In this document: piece after piece, positions 1 through 8,868 of the stretch
Numbering within the stretch: the first letter of the stretch is position 1
Layout of the letters: each line of letters begins with the position of its first letter
Source of the DNA: a bacterium
GTDB lineage: Bacteria; Actinomycetota; Acidimicrobiia; UBA5794; ZC4RG35
Direction of reading: 5' to 3'
Assembly (NCBI GenBank): GCA_028819835.1
Contig: JAPPKR010000029.1
Location: 1 to 14,619 of the forward strand
DNA: 14,619 nucleotides
Position numbers and translations under genes: made by a program
Notes under the pieces: generated by a model
Seen by the model: the letters and a program-made list of their open reading frames with translations, nothing else
Databases searched by the model: none
Told to the model about the DNA's origin: nothing

Positions 1-31
1 AGGAGAGAACGAAAGCAGGGGTGACGCGGTC

Positions 32-1690
32 TTGGGAACCAGCGCCACCGCACACGCCCACCCGCACTCCGTGAGCCACGACGCCGCGCGCGGCTATCGG
101 CGCGCCGGGTGGTGGACCGGCCAAAGGCTGGTGGATCGATTCGCGTCCCATGTCACAAAGGCCCCCGACCGACTGGCTCTGGTCAGCGGCGGCGACACCC
201 TGTCAAGGGGCGACCTATGGGAGGAAGCGGGAAAGGCCGCCGACCAGATCCGTGCAGTTGTGGGTGGCGCAAGGAGGGTCGTGGTGATTCACCTGCCCAA
301 CACCACCTCCTGGATGGTGATGTTCCTGGCAGTGCTGCGGGCCGGCCATGTCCCGGCTACCCCACCGGTAACCACCGAGGCCGACCACCTGCGTCACATC
401 TTCGAGCTGACCAGGCCCGCCCTCGCCATTTCCGTGACCAGCCACCGGCGGGCGTCGCCGGCCCGGACCGTCCAGGAAGCCGCCGCCGGGACCGGTGGCG
501 TCGCCTTGGGCCTGGCTGATCGAACACTTCTCAAAGTGCATGGCATCGGCAGCGACCCGCATCCGACCGACCATGTTCCCGAAGCCACCGCCCACCTCAT
601 GTTCACTTCGAGCACCACCGGACCGCCGAAGGCCGTGAGCCACAGCGAGGACTCCCTGGCCACGCTGAACCGGCAGTTCGCGGAGCGATTCGACCTCACC
701 GGCCACACGCCTGTATTCATGCCGTCCTCCCTGGGGCACAGCGTCGGGGCCATCCATGGCGCTCGACTGTCGATGTTTCTGGGCGCGCCGCTCATTCTGC
801 AGAGCGGGTGGAACCCCGGAACGGCCCTGGAACTCATAGCGCGTCACCGAGCGGCGTTCACCGCCGCCGCCACGCCGTTCCTTTTGGACCTGGCCAACGC
901 CCCGTGGAGCGGCGCCGAGCCCAAGCTGGGCCCGCTGCGGTACTTCCTGTGCGGCGGCGCCCAGGTGCCGCCGGCGCTGATCCGGCGTTGCCGCAGGGAG
1001 TTCCCCGACACGTTCGTCACGCCGCTCTGGGGCATGACGGAGGGCGGCCTCACCACCTGCGTGGACCGTTCCACCGCCGGGCAGGTCGAAAACACCGTCG
1101 GCATCGGCCTTCCCGGCCTGGAGCTACGAGTCCTCGACGCCGAGATGCGGCTGCGAGAGCGCGGCGCCGGCGAGTTGGTCATGCGCGGGCCGGGAGTGTT
1201 CAACTCCTACTTCGGCCAGCCCGAACTGTATGCCGAGCACCTCGTCGGAGAGGGATTCTTCCGCACCGGCGACCTTGCCCGCATCGACGGCGACCGTTAC
1301 GTGTCGATCACCGGACGGGTCAAGGACCTGATCGTCCGCGGAGGGGTCAACATCTCCCCCGTAGAGACCGAGAATGCTGTCGCTGCCCACCCGGACGTGG
1401 TGGGGGTGGCGGTGATCGGGTGGCCGGATGAACGCCTCGGCGAGCGCATCTGCGCGGCTGTCCAGGCCAACGCTCCCCTGGACCTTGAACAAGTCATAGC
1501 CTTCTGCGCGGCCCGTGGGCTGTCTCGCCGGTACTGGCCCGAGCGTCTCGAACTGGTTGACGGCTTCCCCCGCACGGCGGCGGGAAAGATCCGGAAGCCG
1601 CAACTGCGAAACATGTTGTTGGGGCGTGTCCCCGGAGCCCAGAGCCAGCCTTCGGGGGATCCGTCCCGCTCCGGGGAGGCAAAGCCGTGA
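32..1690 (+). CDS. AMP-binding acyl-CoA (carboxylate-CoA) ligase
   Basis: Adenylate-forming ligase that would activate a carboxylic acid with ATP and join it to CoA. The core motifs are in order: phosphate-binding loop near residues 192-200 (TSSTTGPPK, with Ser/Thr where Ser-Gly is usual), LWGMTE at 332-337, TGD at 412-414, GRVKD at 428-432, and the C-terminal PRTAAGK motif whose Lys519 is the expected catalytic lysine. The 552-residue length is normal for medium-chain, cyclohexanecarboxylate or aryl-CoA ligases. The start is uncertain. TTG at 32 has a weak AGGGG about ten bases upstream, and the frame stays open to the window edge, so the true start could lie outside. It is the first visible gene of a six-gene operon, and its stop overlaps the next start as GTGA. 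The family is clear; the substrate is unknown. Confidence 0.9.
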   Translation: MGTSATAHAHPHSVSHDAARGYRRAGWWTGQRLVDRFASHVTKAPDRLALVSGGDTLSRGDLWEEAGKAADQIRAVVGGARRVVVIHLPNTTSWMVMFLAVLRAGHVPATPPVTTEADHLRHIFELTRPALAISVTSHRRASPARTVQEAAAGTGGVALGLADRTLLKVHGIGSDPHPTDHVPEATAHLMFTSSTTGPPKAVSHSEDSLATLNRQFAERFDLTGHTPVFMPSSLGHSVGAIHGARLSMFLGAPLILQSGWNPGTALELIARHRAAFTAAATPFLLDLANAPWSGAEPKLGPLRYFLCGGAQVPPALIRRCRREFPDTFVTPLWGMTEGGLTTCVDRSTAGQVENTVGIGLPGLELRVLDAEMRLRERGAGELVMRGPGVFNSYFGQPELYAEHLVGEGFFRTGDLARIDGDRYVSITGRVKDLIVRGGVNISPVETENAVAAHPDVVGVAVIGWPDERLGERICAAVQANAPLDLEQVIAFCAARGLSRRYWPERLELVDGFPRTAAGKIRKPQLRNMLLGRVPGAQSQPSGDPSRSGEAKP

Positions 1691-2481
1691 ACTCGGTCGA
1701 ATTGAACGACATCGTAGTCAACTACAGCCGGCGTGGCTCGGGCAACCCCGTCGTGTTGCTCCACGGACTGGCGGAGGACCATCGCTCATGGGAGGCCGTC
1801 GCCACCCATCTGGGTTCCTTCACGACCTTCGCTGTCGACCTCCGAGGCCACGGAAGGACGACCGCCGGCCAGGCTGCGGGTACCCTGTCGCAACTGAGCG
1901 ACGACTTGATCATGTTTCTCAGAGCCGTTAGCGGCCCGGCGGCGGTCGTCGGGTACTCGCTCGGGGGCACGATCGCTCTCCGGGCCGCCGCCGTGGCGCC
2001 AAGCCTGATCCGCCACCTCATCGTGGTCGCCACCTCATCGGTGGTCGGTTCGGCCGCAGCCAGGTTCTTCGAGGGCCGCGTGGCCCAGATTGAAGCCGGG
2101 GACTGGGCCGGCTTCGCCGCCGGTCTGCGCGACGACACGTCGCAGCAAATCATCACCGACGCGGATCTCGACTCTGTAACCGCTAGCCGGATGGCAGCCA
2201 CCGGAGACGGCCGCGGGTACGTCAACGCCGCCAGGGCCATGGTCGGGATCCGGAGCGAACCGCTCCATCCACTGCTGGCAAGGATCCCGGCCGCCCTCGA
2301 CATCGTCGGAGCCGAAGGCGATGTCTTCTGTCCCCGACGGGCGTCGGACATCATCGCCGATGCGGCGCCCCACAGCCGCTTCCACGAAATCGCCGGCGCC
2401 GGTCATCTGCTGTCCGTCGACCAGCCCCGCGCCTACGGCGAGTTGCTCGCTCGGCTCCTCCGCGAATCGGAGGCCCGATGA
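1687..2481 (+). CDS. alpha/beta-fold hydrolase
   Basis: A 264-residue alpha/beta hydrolase, normal length for the family. Visible features are the oxyanion-hole HG at residues 26-27, the nucleophile elbow GYSLGG with Ser91, a probable acid Asp212 (EGD) and the catalytic His240 (GAGH). No signal peptide is seen, so it should be cytoplasmic. The GTG start overlaps the ligase stop (GTGA) and has a strong ribosome site, GGGGAGG at 1673-1679, seven bases upstream. In this operon it could cleave a ring-opened or diketone intermediate, or act as a lactonase or thioesterase. The sequence does not separate these options. Confidence 0.88.
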   Translation: MNSVELNDIVVNYSRRGSGNPVVLLHGLAEDHRSWEAVATHLGSFTTFAVDLRGHGRTTAGQAAGTLSQLSDDLIMFLRAVSGPAAVVGYSLGGTIALRAAAVAPSLIRHLIVVATSSVVGSAAARFFEGRVAQIEAGDWAGFAAGLRDDTSQQIITDADLDSVTASRMAATGDGRGYVNAARAMVGIRSEPLHPLLARIPAALDIVGAEGDVFCPRRASDIIADAAPHSRFHEIAGAGHLLSVDQPRAYGELLARLLRESEAR

Positions 2482-3491
2482 CACACAGGTACGGCATCTC
2501 GCTGGGGGTGAGTCCCCGGGAGCCGTTGGTCCGCACGTCCGAACTGGCCCGGGCCATAGACGAGAGCGGCTTCGAGGTTCTCTGGTACATAGACTTCCAG
2601 CTCGGAATGAAAGACGTGTACGCGGCTATGAACCTGGCCGCGTTGTCCACCAAGACAGCGCTCATCGGAGCGGGCGTCACCAACCTCGTGACGCGGCACC
2701 CCACCGTCACCGCCAACGCCACTGTCGCTCTCGACGAACTCTCCGGCGGTCGGGCCCTACTCGGTCTCGGCGCGGGATGGTCGGCGGTGCTCGGCGCCGG
2801 AGGCAGGCCGTCGAGGCTGGGCGACCTGCGGTCCGGAGTCGACGAATTCCGCAAGCTGTTCACCGGCGAGGCACACGAGCTCTACGGCGCCCGGGCGCGC
2901 CTGGCGACCGCCACCCGGCAGATCCCTATCTATCTCGCCGCGTCCCAGCCCGCCATGCTGCGCCTCGCCGGCGAAGTCTGCGACGGGGTGGTCCTGATGG
3001 GCGCCGCCGACCCCGACTTCTGCTCGTGGCAGATCGAGTTCATACACGAGGGTTTGGCGGCGGCCCACCGTGATCGGAAGGAACTGACGATCGACCTGTT
3101 CATCACCATGTCGGTAGGCGACGACGAGACAGGGGCCATCGAGGACATCCGAGCTTGGGCGACCAGCCAGGCAGCCACGTTTTACCCGTGGAAGCGAATG
3201 CCGCCGGCATGGGAGAGGTTCCGCCCCGAGTTCGCTCGGGCGGCCGAAGCCTACAAGCTCGTCGATCACCTGTCACTGCAGGCCCGGCACCGCCAGATCG
3301 TGTCGGACGATTTCGCTCGATCGGTGGCGCTGGTGGGCGACCTGGACACATGCGTGGACCGGCTGCGCCGCCTCTGGCGACTCGACATCGACCGAATAAC
3401 CTTCGCCCTCCTCTCGGGCGGGCGGGAGCAGCGTCTCGCCCACCTGTCCAATACCGTGATCCCCGCCGTGAGAGCGACAGGAGGAAACTGA
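2478..3491 (+). CDS. LLM class (luciferase-like) flavin- or F420-dependent oxidoreductase
   Basis: A 337-residue TIM-barrel oxidoreductase of the bacterial luciferase-like family, closest in style to the F420-dependent methylene-tetrahydromethanopterin reductase-like branch. Typical blocks are VTNLVTRHPTVTAN near residues 67-80, the GGRALLGLGAG segment at 90-100, and a later IPIYLAASQPAMLRLAGE stretch. Many actinobacterial members use F420, but FMN use cannot be excluded from sequence. It starts at ATG in an ATGA overlap with the hydrolase, with GGAGG just upstream. It probably performs a hydride transfer or oxygenation on the pathway intermediate; the reaction is unknown. Confidence 0.88.
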   Translation: MTHRYGISLGVSPREPLVRTSELARAIDESGFEVLWYIDFQLGMKDVYAAMNLAALSTKTALIGAGVTNLVTRHPTVTANATVALDELSGGRALLGLGAGWSAVLGAGGRPSRLGDLRSGVDEFRKLFTGEAHELYGARARLATATRQIPIYLAASQPAMLRLAGEVCDGVVLMGAADPDFCSWQIEFIHEGLAAAHRDRKELTIDLFITMSVGDDETGAIEDIRAWATSQAATFYPWKRMPPAWERFRPEFARAAEAYKLVDHLSLQARHRQIVSDDFARSVALVGDLDTCVDRLRRLWRLDIDRITFALLSGGREQRLAHLSNTVIPAVRATGGN

Positions 3492-4252
3492 TGGCTGACC
3501 AAATGCCGGTGGCGCTGGTCACCGCCGCCGCGGGAGCAGGCATCGGAGCGGCTGTGGCGCGCCGACTTGCCTCGGACGGATTCGACGTGGTGGTGACCGA
3601 CGCTCACGAGCGCCGATGCCGGGAGTTCGCACGAGTCCTGTCCGCCGAACTCGGGCGGGACTTCCTCTCCTACCACCTCGACGTGACCGACCACGCGCAG
3701 GCTCGCGCCGTGATCGACGACGTGGTGGCCCGACGAGGCCGCCTCGACGTGCTGGTCAACAACGCGGGATGGTCGAAGATCGAGCCGGTGGCCGAGATGT
3801 CCCTGGAAACCTGGCAACGCTGCCTCGATGTGGATCTCACCGGCACCTTCGTGTGCATGCGTTACGCCCTCCCCACGATGATCGCCGGCGGAGGCGGCTC
3901 GGTCATCAACATCTCCTCGATCGCGGCGTGGGAGATGTCGGCCGATCACGGCGCAGCCTACTCGGCCGCCAAGGCCGGTGTGTTGGCCCTCACCCGGGTG
4001 GCAGCGGCCGAGAACGGGGTCCACGGAGTGCGCGTCAACGCCGTGGCCCCCGGCCTCATCCACAACGAGTTCCTGCGCAGGATCTACCCCGACGAGTTCT
4101 TCGACCAATACCTCTCCGACAAGGCGTTCCTGGGCCGCATAGGACGACCCGACGATGTTGCCGGCATGGTCTCCTTCCTGGCCTCGGACGAAGCCGGCTA
4201 CGTGACGGGCGAGGTCTTCACCGTCTCCGGAGGTGTGTCCGCCCGTGGATGA
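3491..4252 (+). CDS. SDR family NAD(P)-dependent oxidoreductase
   Basis: A classical short-chain dehydrogenase of 253 residues. The Rossmann glycine motif is TAAAGAGIG (11-19), NNAG is at 90-93, and the catalytic Ser143, Tyr157 and Lys161 are present. Asp37 at the end of beta-strand 2 favours NAD over NADP. The usual tetrad Asn, three residues before the GTF turn, is Asp115 here. The frame is open further upstream, but the ATG at 3491 is chosen for three reasons: it overlaps the preceding stop as TGATG, it has a perfect AGGAGG at 3479-3484, and the protein then begins where SDRs normally do. It likely oxidises a hydroxyl or reduces a keto group on the operon's substrate. Confidence 0.9.
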   Translation: MADQMPVALVTAAAGAGIGAAVARRLASDGFDVVVTDAHERRCREFARVLSAELGRDFLSYHLDVTDHAQARAVIDDVVARRGRLDVLVNNAGWSKIEPVAEMSLETWQRCLDVDLTGTFVCMRYALPTMIAGGGGSVINISSIAAWEMSADHGAAYSAAKAGVLALTRVAAAENGVHGVRVNAVAPGLIHNEFLRRIYPDEFFDQYLSDKAFLGRIGRPDDVAGMVSFLASDEAGYVTGEVFTVSGGVSARG

Positions 4253-5624
4253 GGGGCCGCTCTGGTGGCCCGTCCAGCGACTCGTCGCCGCCTACCGCGA
4301 CGGCTCGCTCTCGCCCGTGGAGGTTGCGGACCTGGCCCAGGCGCGCATCGCCGAGATCAATCCGATCCTGCATGCGTTCATCCGCCCCACCCCCGGACTG
4401 GCCCGGCGTCAGGCCGAGGCCGCCGAGACGGCCTACCGTTCGGGTATCCCTGGCCCTCTCGCCGGCGTCCCCGTCTCGATCAAGGACGCCTTCCACATCA
4501 AGGGTCACGTCACCACCCTGGGTTCGCTGGCCCACGTCAACGACGTTGCCGGCCACGACTCCGGCGCGGTGCGTCGCCTGCGAAGGGCCGGAGCAGTGAT
4601 CGTCGGTAAGACCAACCTCCCGGAGTTCTGCCAGTCGGCCACCACCGACAACCTGCTCGGTCCCCCCACCGCCAACCCTTTCAACCCCGACCTCACTGCG
4701 GGAGGGTCGAGCGGCGGCGCGGCGGCGTCGGTCGCCTCGGGGGCCTGCACTCTGGCACTCGGTTCCGACGGAGGTGGATCGATCCGCATACCTGCGTCTT
4801 TTTGCGGCCTCGTGGGCTTGAAACCCACCCATGGAGCCATAGACGACGCCCAGGGCTTCAGGGCGTTCAGCCCGTTCATCTCCGTGGGACCCCTGGCCCG
4901 TTGCGTGGACGACGCCCGCTACCTGTTTCGGGCGCTGTCGGCCGGAGGCGACGCAACCGCCGGGACGCCGGCCGGAAAGGGGCCCAGTCGTGTGGCGTGG
5001 TGCCCCAACCCGGAAGGCCGTCCGGTCGGCCGCGGTGTGGCGGAGGCGACAATGGCGGCGGTGGACAAACTGGCCGCCTGCGGACACCACATCCGCTCTG
5101 TGGATCTCGACCTCGCAGGATGGGAGGACATATTCGGGCCGATCGTGCTGGCCGAGGAAGGTGAGCGCCGGGGGCGCTTGCTCGACGGGCCCCACCGGTT
5201 GACGACCTACCAGGAACGGTCATTGAGGGCGGCAGGGCGGCTCACCCAGAAGACCATCGCCAAGGCCTTCTCGGACCTCGCCGAGTTCCGAGTCCGGGTG
5301 GATGGGTACTTTCGCGACTACGACGTGATCATCACCCCCGCCACCGCCACCACTGCCTTCGCGCTCGGCTGCCGACCGACGACTATTGCCGGCCGGCGGG
5401 TCGGGCGGCTCTGGGGAGCTTTCCCGTTCACAGCGCCATTCAATGTCTCCGGACATCCGGCGGTAGTGCTCCCCGTGGGGTTCCCGGACGGCCTGTCGGC
5501 CGCCATTCAACTGGTGGGACGCCGCGGGGCCGACGGTGACCTGCTTTCGCTTGCCGGGCAACTGGAAGCCGAGTTGGACATCCATCCCTTTGCCCGCCTG
5601 TCGCCCCGGATCCCTGCTTCATGA
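4245..5624 (+). CDS. amidase (amidase signature family)
   Basis: An amidase-signature hydrolase of 459 residues from this start. The Ser-cisSer-Lys triad is intact: Lys80 (VSIKD), cis-Ser155 in the GGSSGG block and nucleophile Ser179 in GSDGGGSIRIP. The 24-residue spacing between the two serines matches well-studied family members. It could cleave a C-N amide bond; some relatives are GatA-like or act on aryl, cyclic or carbamoyl amides. Start choice: GTG at 4245 has GGAGG at 4229-4233 eleven bases upstream and overlaps the SDR stop by eight bases. An earlier in-frame GTG at 4233 would bury the ribosome site, so it is less likely. No gatB or gatC lies nearby, so a catabolic role is favoured over tRNA amidation. 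Confidence 0.92.
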   Translation: MDEGPLWWPVQRLVAAYRDGSLSPVEVADLAQARIAEINPILHAFIRPTPGLARRQAEAAETAYRSGIPGPLAGVPVSIKDAFHIKGHVTTLGSLAHVNDVAGHDSGAVRRLRRAGAVIVGKTNLPEFCQSATTDNLLGPPTANPFNPDLTAGGSSGGAAASVASGACTLALGSDGGGSIRIPASFCGLVGLKPTHGAIDDAQGFRAFSPFISVGPLARCVDDARYLFRALSAGGDATAGTPAGKGPSRVAWCPNPEGRPVGRGVAEATMAAVDKLAACGHHIRSVDLDLAGWEDIFGPIVLAEEGERRGRLLDGPHRLTTYQERSLRAAGRLTQKTIAKAFSDLAEFRVRVDGYFRDYDVIITPATATTAFALGCRPTTIAGRRVGRLWGAFPFTAPFNVSGHPAVVLPVGFPDGLSAAIQLVGRRGADGDLLSLAGQLEAELDIHPFARLSPRIPAS

Positions 5625-6406
5625 CAGACGTAAGCCACAAGGTCGACGGTTCTACCCTCCTTGCAAGGATCAACCGGCCAGATCGCGCCAACGCCCTGCG
5701 GCGTCGGACAATTCACGAACTCGAAGCCCTGTTGGTTGCAGCCGAGGCTTCCGAGCCCGATTCCGCCGGACTGCCGGGCGCCCGTGTCACAGGGGTGGTC
5801 ATCACCGGAGGCTCCAAACGCTTCAGTGCCGGCGCGGACCTCGCCACGCTCACCGGAACGGTCGAGGATCTGGAGTTCGACGACGCGCTCGAACAGCTTT
5901 GTCACCGGATAATCCACAGCGCGCTGCCCGTGGTCGCCGCCGTCGAGGGGGCCTGCTTCGGCGCGGCCGTCGACCTGGCATGGGCTTGTGATGCAGTGGT
6001 CATTTCGGAGGAGGCACGCGTCGCCCTGCCCTCCACCAGTTTGGGAATCCTGTACAACCCGCTGTCCGTGGCCCGCCTGCACTCCCGGCTCGGTTCCTCC
6101 ACCCTTCGCCGTCTCATGGTTCTCCAACAGGAACTGGAGGGGCGGGAACTTCCGCCTGGCTCGGCCGAGGTGACGCCGCCGGGCGCTGCGGCTTCGACCG
6201 CCGTGCGCCTCGTGCAAGCGGTGTCCGCGGAAGGCGGCGCGATGGCGGCCACCAAGGCTCTCCTTGCGTCTTTGGACAGTGGAGCCCGGTTCGACCCCGC
6301 ACGGTGGCAGGTGGAGCGAGAAGCCCTGGTGGCCTCAACCACCCGCCGGGAGGCCCTCGAGGCCCGCTGGGCCTCGATCACGAAAAAGAAGCAGCCGCAA
6401 GCCTGA
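5621..6406 (+). CDS. enoyl-CoA hydratase/isomerase (crotonase) family protein, atypical active site
   Basis: A 261-residue crotonase-fold protein in ATGA overlap with the amidase. It is recognised by VVITGGSKRFSAGADL (residues 59-74), which carries the first oxyanion-hole residue Ala72, and by the GACFGAAVDLAWACD block (110-124). The two catalytic glutamates of enoyl-CoA hydratases appear absent. By motif alignment the first is Asp118, the second is Ser138, and the second oxyanion glycine is Ala115. It is therefore probably not a standard hydratase; CoA-ester isomerase, hydrolase or C-C lyase activity remains possible. As the last gene of the operon it fits a CoA-ester pathway begun by the ligase. 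No strong ribosome site is seen, so its translation may rely on coupling. Confidence 0.83.
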   Translation: MTDVSHKVDGSTLLARINRPDRANALRRRTIHELEALLVAAEASEPDSAGLPGARVTGVVITGGSKRFSAGADLATLTGTVEDLEFDDALEQLCHRIIHSALPVVAAVEGACFGAAVDLAWACDAVVISEEARVALPSTSLGILYNPLSVARLHSRLGSSTLRRLMVLQQELEGRELPPGSAEVTPPGAAASTAVRLVQAVSAEGGAMAATKALLASLDSGARFDPARWQVEREALVASTTRREALEARWASITKKKQPQA

Positions 6407-6468
6407 ACGATCCAAACCCTCCTGTGCGTCTCGCTCCTTTTTGACACCTGCCGGCCCCGGGCGGCGGG

Positions 6469-8868
6469 TCAGCGACTGTCCTCCCGCTCTTCCCGGCGAC
6501 CCGCGGAGATGGACGAGGTGACAAGACCCAGGACATGTGGAGCGGTGATCGGAGTGCTGGTGATCTCTGCGACGCCCAGGTCGGAGAGGGCATCCTCGAT
6601 GGCGGCGGCGATGGCGGGCGCGGGACCGATGATCCCGGCCTCGCCGGCTCCCTTGGCGCCCCACGGCATGGCCGGCGCCGGCGATTGGAAGTGGCGGACC
6701 ACCATGTTCGGTGTCTCCGCGGCGGTGGGCAGGTGGTAGTCGAGAAGCGATGTCGACATCGGGTTCCCCCATTCGTCGTAATGGAGCTTCTCGAGGAGTA
6801 CGCCGCCAATTCCCTGCGCTATCCCGCCGACCACCTGCCCCCTGACGATCTGGGGGTTGATAACCGTGCCGCAGTCATGGGCCACGATGTACTCGAGCAC
6901 CCGCACCTTGCCGGTGCCGACGTCCACTGACACGACCGCCCCGTGGGAGGCGTTGGTGTAGGTGGCGCAACCATTGACCCTCCCATACTCGTCGGGATGG
7001 TGCTCGATGCCGGGAGGGTCATAGGTCGCGGTGGCTTCCATGCCAGGCTTCACGCCTTCGGGCAGGTCAGTGGTGCGGATGTTGGCGACCGTGGCGACGT
7101 CCCGCCACGTCACTGACGCCCCCGGGGTTCCGCGGACGCTGAACCGTCCGTCGTGAACGGTGATATCGTCCGGCGAAGCCTCCATCAGGTGGGCTGCGAT
7201 GCGGGTCGCCTTCTCCATCACAACGTCGGCGGCTTCCCGGAGGGCGCCCGAGGCCACGTTGGTGCTCCTGCTCCCCCAACTGCCGAGCCCGTAGGGAGTC
7301 CGGTCGGTGTCTCCCATGACGACCCGGACCTGGTGGCGTCCGACGCCCAGCGCCTCTGCGGCGAGAGAGGTCAGCATGGACTCGAGGCCCTGGCCCGTGG
7401 TGGAGACGCCCACCGACACCACGGCGGTGCCGTCGGGGTTCATCCTGACCGAGCACGAGTCGAACGAGGTCCAGTGTCCGCTGGTCGGGTAATACGAAGG
7501 GGTCACGCCCTCGATGTAGTTGACCACGCCCGATCCCAGCCGGACATGAGGATCGTGGGCGAACCGCGCCTGCCATCGGTCAAGTCCCTCCGAGGTGAGT
7601 CGAACCGTCTCCTCGAAGGCCTCGCGGTGACTCCCCGAGTCGATGATGGCGCCGGACGATGTCGTGTAGGGGAGGTCGTCCGGGCCTATGAGGTTGCGAC
7701 GTCTGATCTCCCGTCGGTCGATCCCCAGGCGGTCGGCGGCCTTGTCCATCAGACGTTCCATGGCGAAGGCGGCCTCCGGAATCCCGAAGCCCCGGTAGGC
7801 GCCGCAGGGAGTCTTGTTGGTCGCCACCGCAATCACACCCACCGACTGGTGGGGGATCCGGTACGGGCCGGTGATGTGGCTGACCGCGGCGAAGGCGGGC
7901 GAGAAGCCGTAGGGGTACATCTCGGCGGATCCCAGGTCTTGAACTGCCATCCCTCGCACCGCTCGGAACCGCCCGTCGCCATCGACGGCGGCCTGAAGGT
8001 CGAGGGTCAGGTCGCGGGCGTGACAGGCCGAAATCAGATGCTCCCTCCGGTCCTCGATCCACCGCACCGGTCTCCCGAGCCTCATGGCCAGCCAAGGGAT
8101 CGTCACCTCTTCTGTGTAGAACTCCGCCTTGACGCCGAACCCTCCCCCCACGTCCGGGGCGATCACGCGGATGTCCGTCTCGTCCAAGGGGAGGCAGTAG
8201 GACAGCATGGTGCGGGCAATGTGAGGGAACTGGGTGGACGTCCAGACCGTGAGCCGGCCATCCCGGTACTCGGCGGCCACCCCCCTCGTCTCCATGGGCA
8301 CCCCGGCGTGCCGGCCGACCTGGTACCGGCCGGAAACGATGGTCCTTTCCTCGAAGGCGGCGATCGCATCCGGGTTGGCGACCGTCGATTCGATCACGAT
8401 GTTGTCCGGCCACTCCGGGTACAGGAGGGGAGCATCGGCGGCCAGGGCCTCGTCGACGGAGACGACCGGATCGAGCGGATCGAGATCCACGGACATCAGG
8501 TCACGGGCGTCCTCGGCCTCGTACCGGTCAGACGCCACCACCACCGCGATGGGCGCCCCCACGTAGCGGACCCTGCCCCGGGCCAGGGGGAAGATGGCCA
8601 CCGGTCGGGCTTTCTTGTGGAAGTCCGGGAAGGGCGAGACATCGGTTATGTCGTCTGCGGTGAACACGCCTGCCACCCCGGGAACCTGCATGGCCTCGGC
8701 CGTGTCCACCCTCTCGATCAGGGCATGGGGCAGAGGGCTCCTGTAGAAGGCGGCGTCGAGCATCCCGGGCAGCGAAACGTCTGCGACGAACCGCGCTCCG
8801 CCCGACAGCAGACGGTCGTCCTCGACGCGGGCCACATGAGCGCCGATGTGGCTGGGACGGGAGGTCAT
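6469..8868 (-). CDS. xanthine dehydrogenase family protein, molybdopterin-binding (large) subunit
   Basis: The 799-residue catalytic subunit of a molybdenum hydroxylase. It has the N-terminal hammerhead domain (about 18-135), then the Mo-cofactor domains with VGGGFG at 240-245, GAYRGFG at 356-362 and the C-terminal GAGE motif whose Glu743 is the expected catalytic base. The active-site loop AYRGFG differs from the AYRCSFR of form I and AYRGAGR of form II CO dehydrogenases, so CO oxidation is unlikely. Hydroxylation of an aldehyde, purine or N-heterocycle by water is more plausible. An upstream in-frame start at 8931 exists, but ATG at 8868 overlaps the small-subunit stop as ATGA and gives the standard N-terminus. 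It is last in the medium-small-large operon. Confidence 0.92.
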   Translation of the reverse strand: MTSRPSHIGAHVARVEDDRLLSGGARFVADVSLPGMLDAAFYRSPLPHALIERVDTAEAMQVPGVAGVFTADDITDVSPFPDFHKKARPVAIFPLARGRVRYVGAPIAVVVASDRYEAEDARDLMSVDLDPLDPVVSVDEALAADAPLLYPEWPDNIVIESTVANPDAIAAFEERTIVSGRYQVGRHAGVPMETRGVAAEYRDGRLTVWTSTQFPHIARTMLSYCLPLDETDIRVIAPDVGGGFGVKAEFYTEEVTIPWLAMRLGRPVRWIEDRREHLISACHARDLTLDLQAAVDGDGRFRAVRGMAVQDLGSAEMYPYGFSPAFAAVSHITGPYRIPHQSVGVIAVATNKTPCGAYRGFGIPEAAFAMERLMDKAADRLGIDRREIRRRNLIGPDDLPYTTSSGAIIDSGSHREAFEETVRLTSEGLDRWQARFAHDPHVRLGSGVVNYIEGVTPSYYPTSGHWTSFDSCSVRMNPDGTAVVSVGVSTTGQGLESMLTSLAAEALGVGRHQVRVVMGDTDRTPYGLGSWGSRSTNVASGALREAADVVMEKATRIAAHLMEASPDDITVHDGRFSVRGTPGASVTWRDVATVANIRTTDLPEGVKPGMEATATYDPPGIEHHPDEYGRVNGCATYTNASHGAVVSVDVGTGKVRVLEYIVAHDCGTVINPQIVRGQVVGGIAQGIGGVLLEKLHYDEWGNPMSTSLLDYHLPTAAETPNMVVRHFQSPAPAMPWGAKGAGEAGIIGPAPAIAAAIEDALSDLGVAEITSTPITAPHVLGLVTSSISAGRREEREDSR

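Noticed and set aside
1..24. End of an upstream gene (frame reading to TGA at 22-24)
   Set aside because: Only seven codons are visible, so it cannot be told apart from chance.
3266..4108. A 280-codon minus-strand open frame across the LLM/SDR junction
   Set aside because: It overlaps two well-supported genes on the other strand and has His/Val/Gly-rich shadow composition with no domain motifs.
6407..6468. Terminator between the converging operons, suggested by a T-run at 6438-6442 and a GC-rich patch at 6450-6467
   Set aside because: The T-run has no stem before it on either strand, and the GC patch folds only into a four-pair stem.
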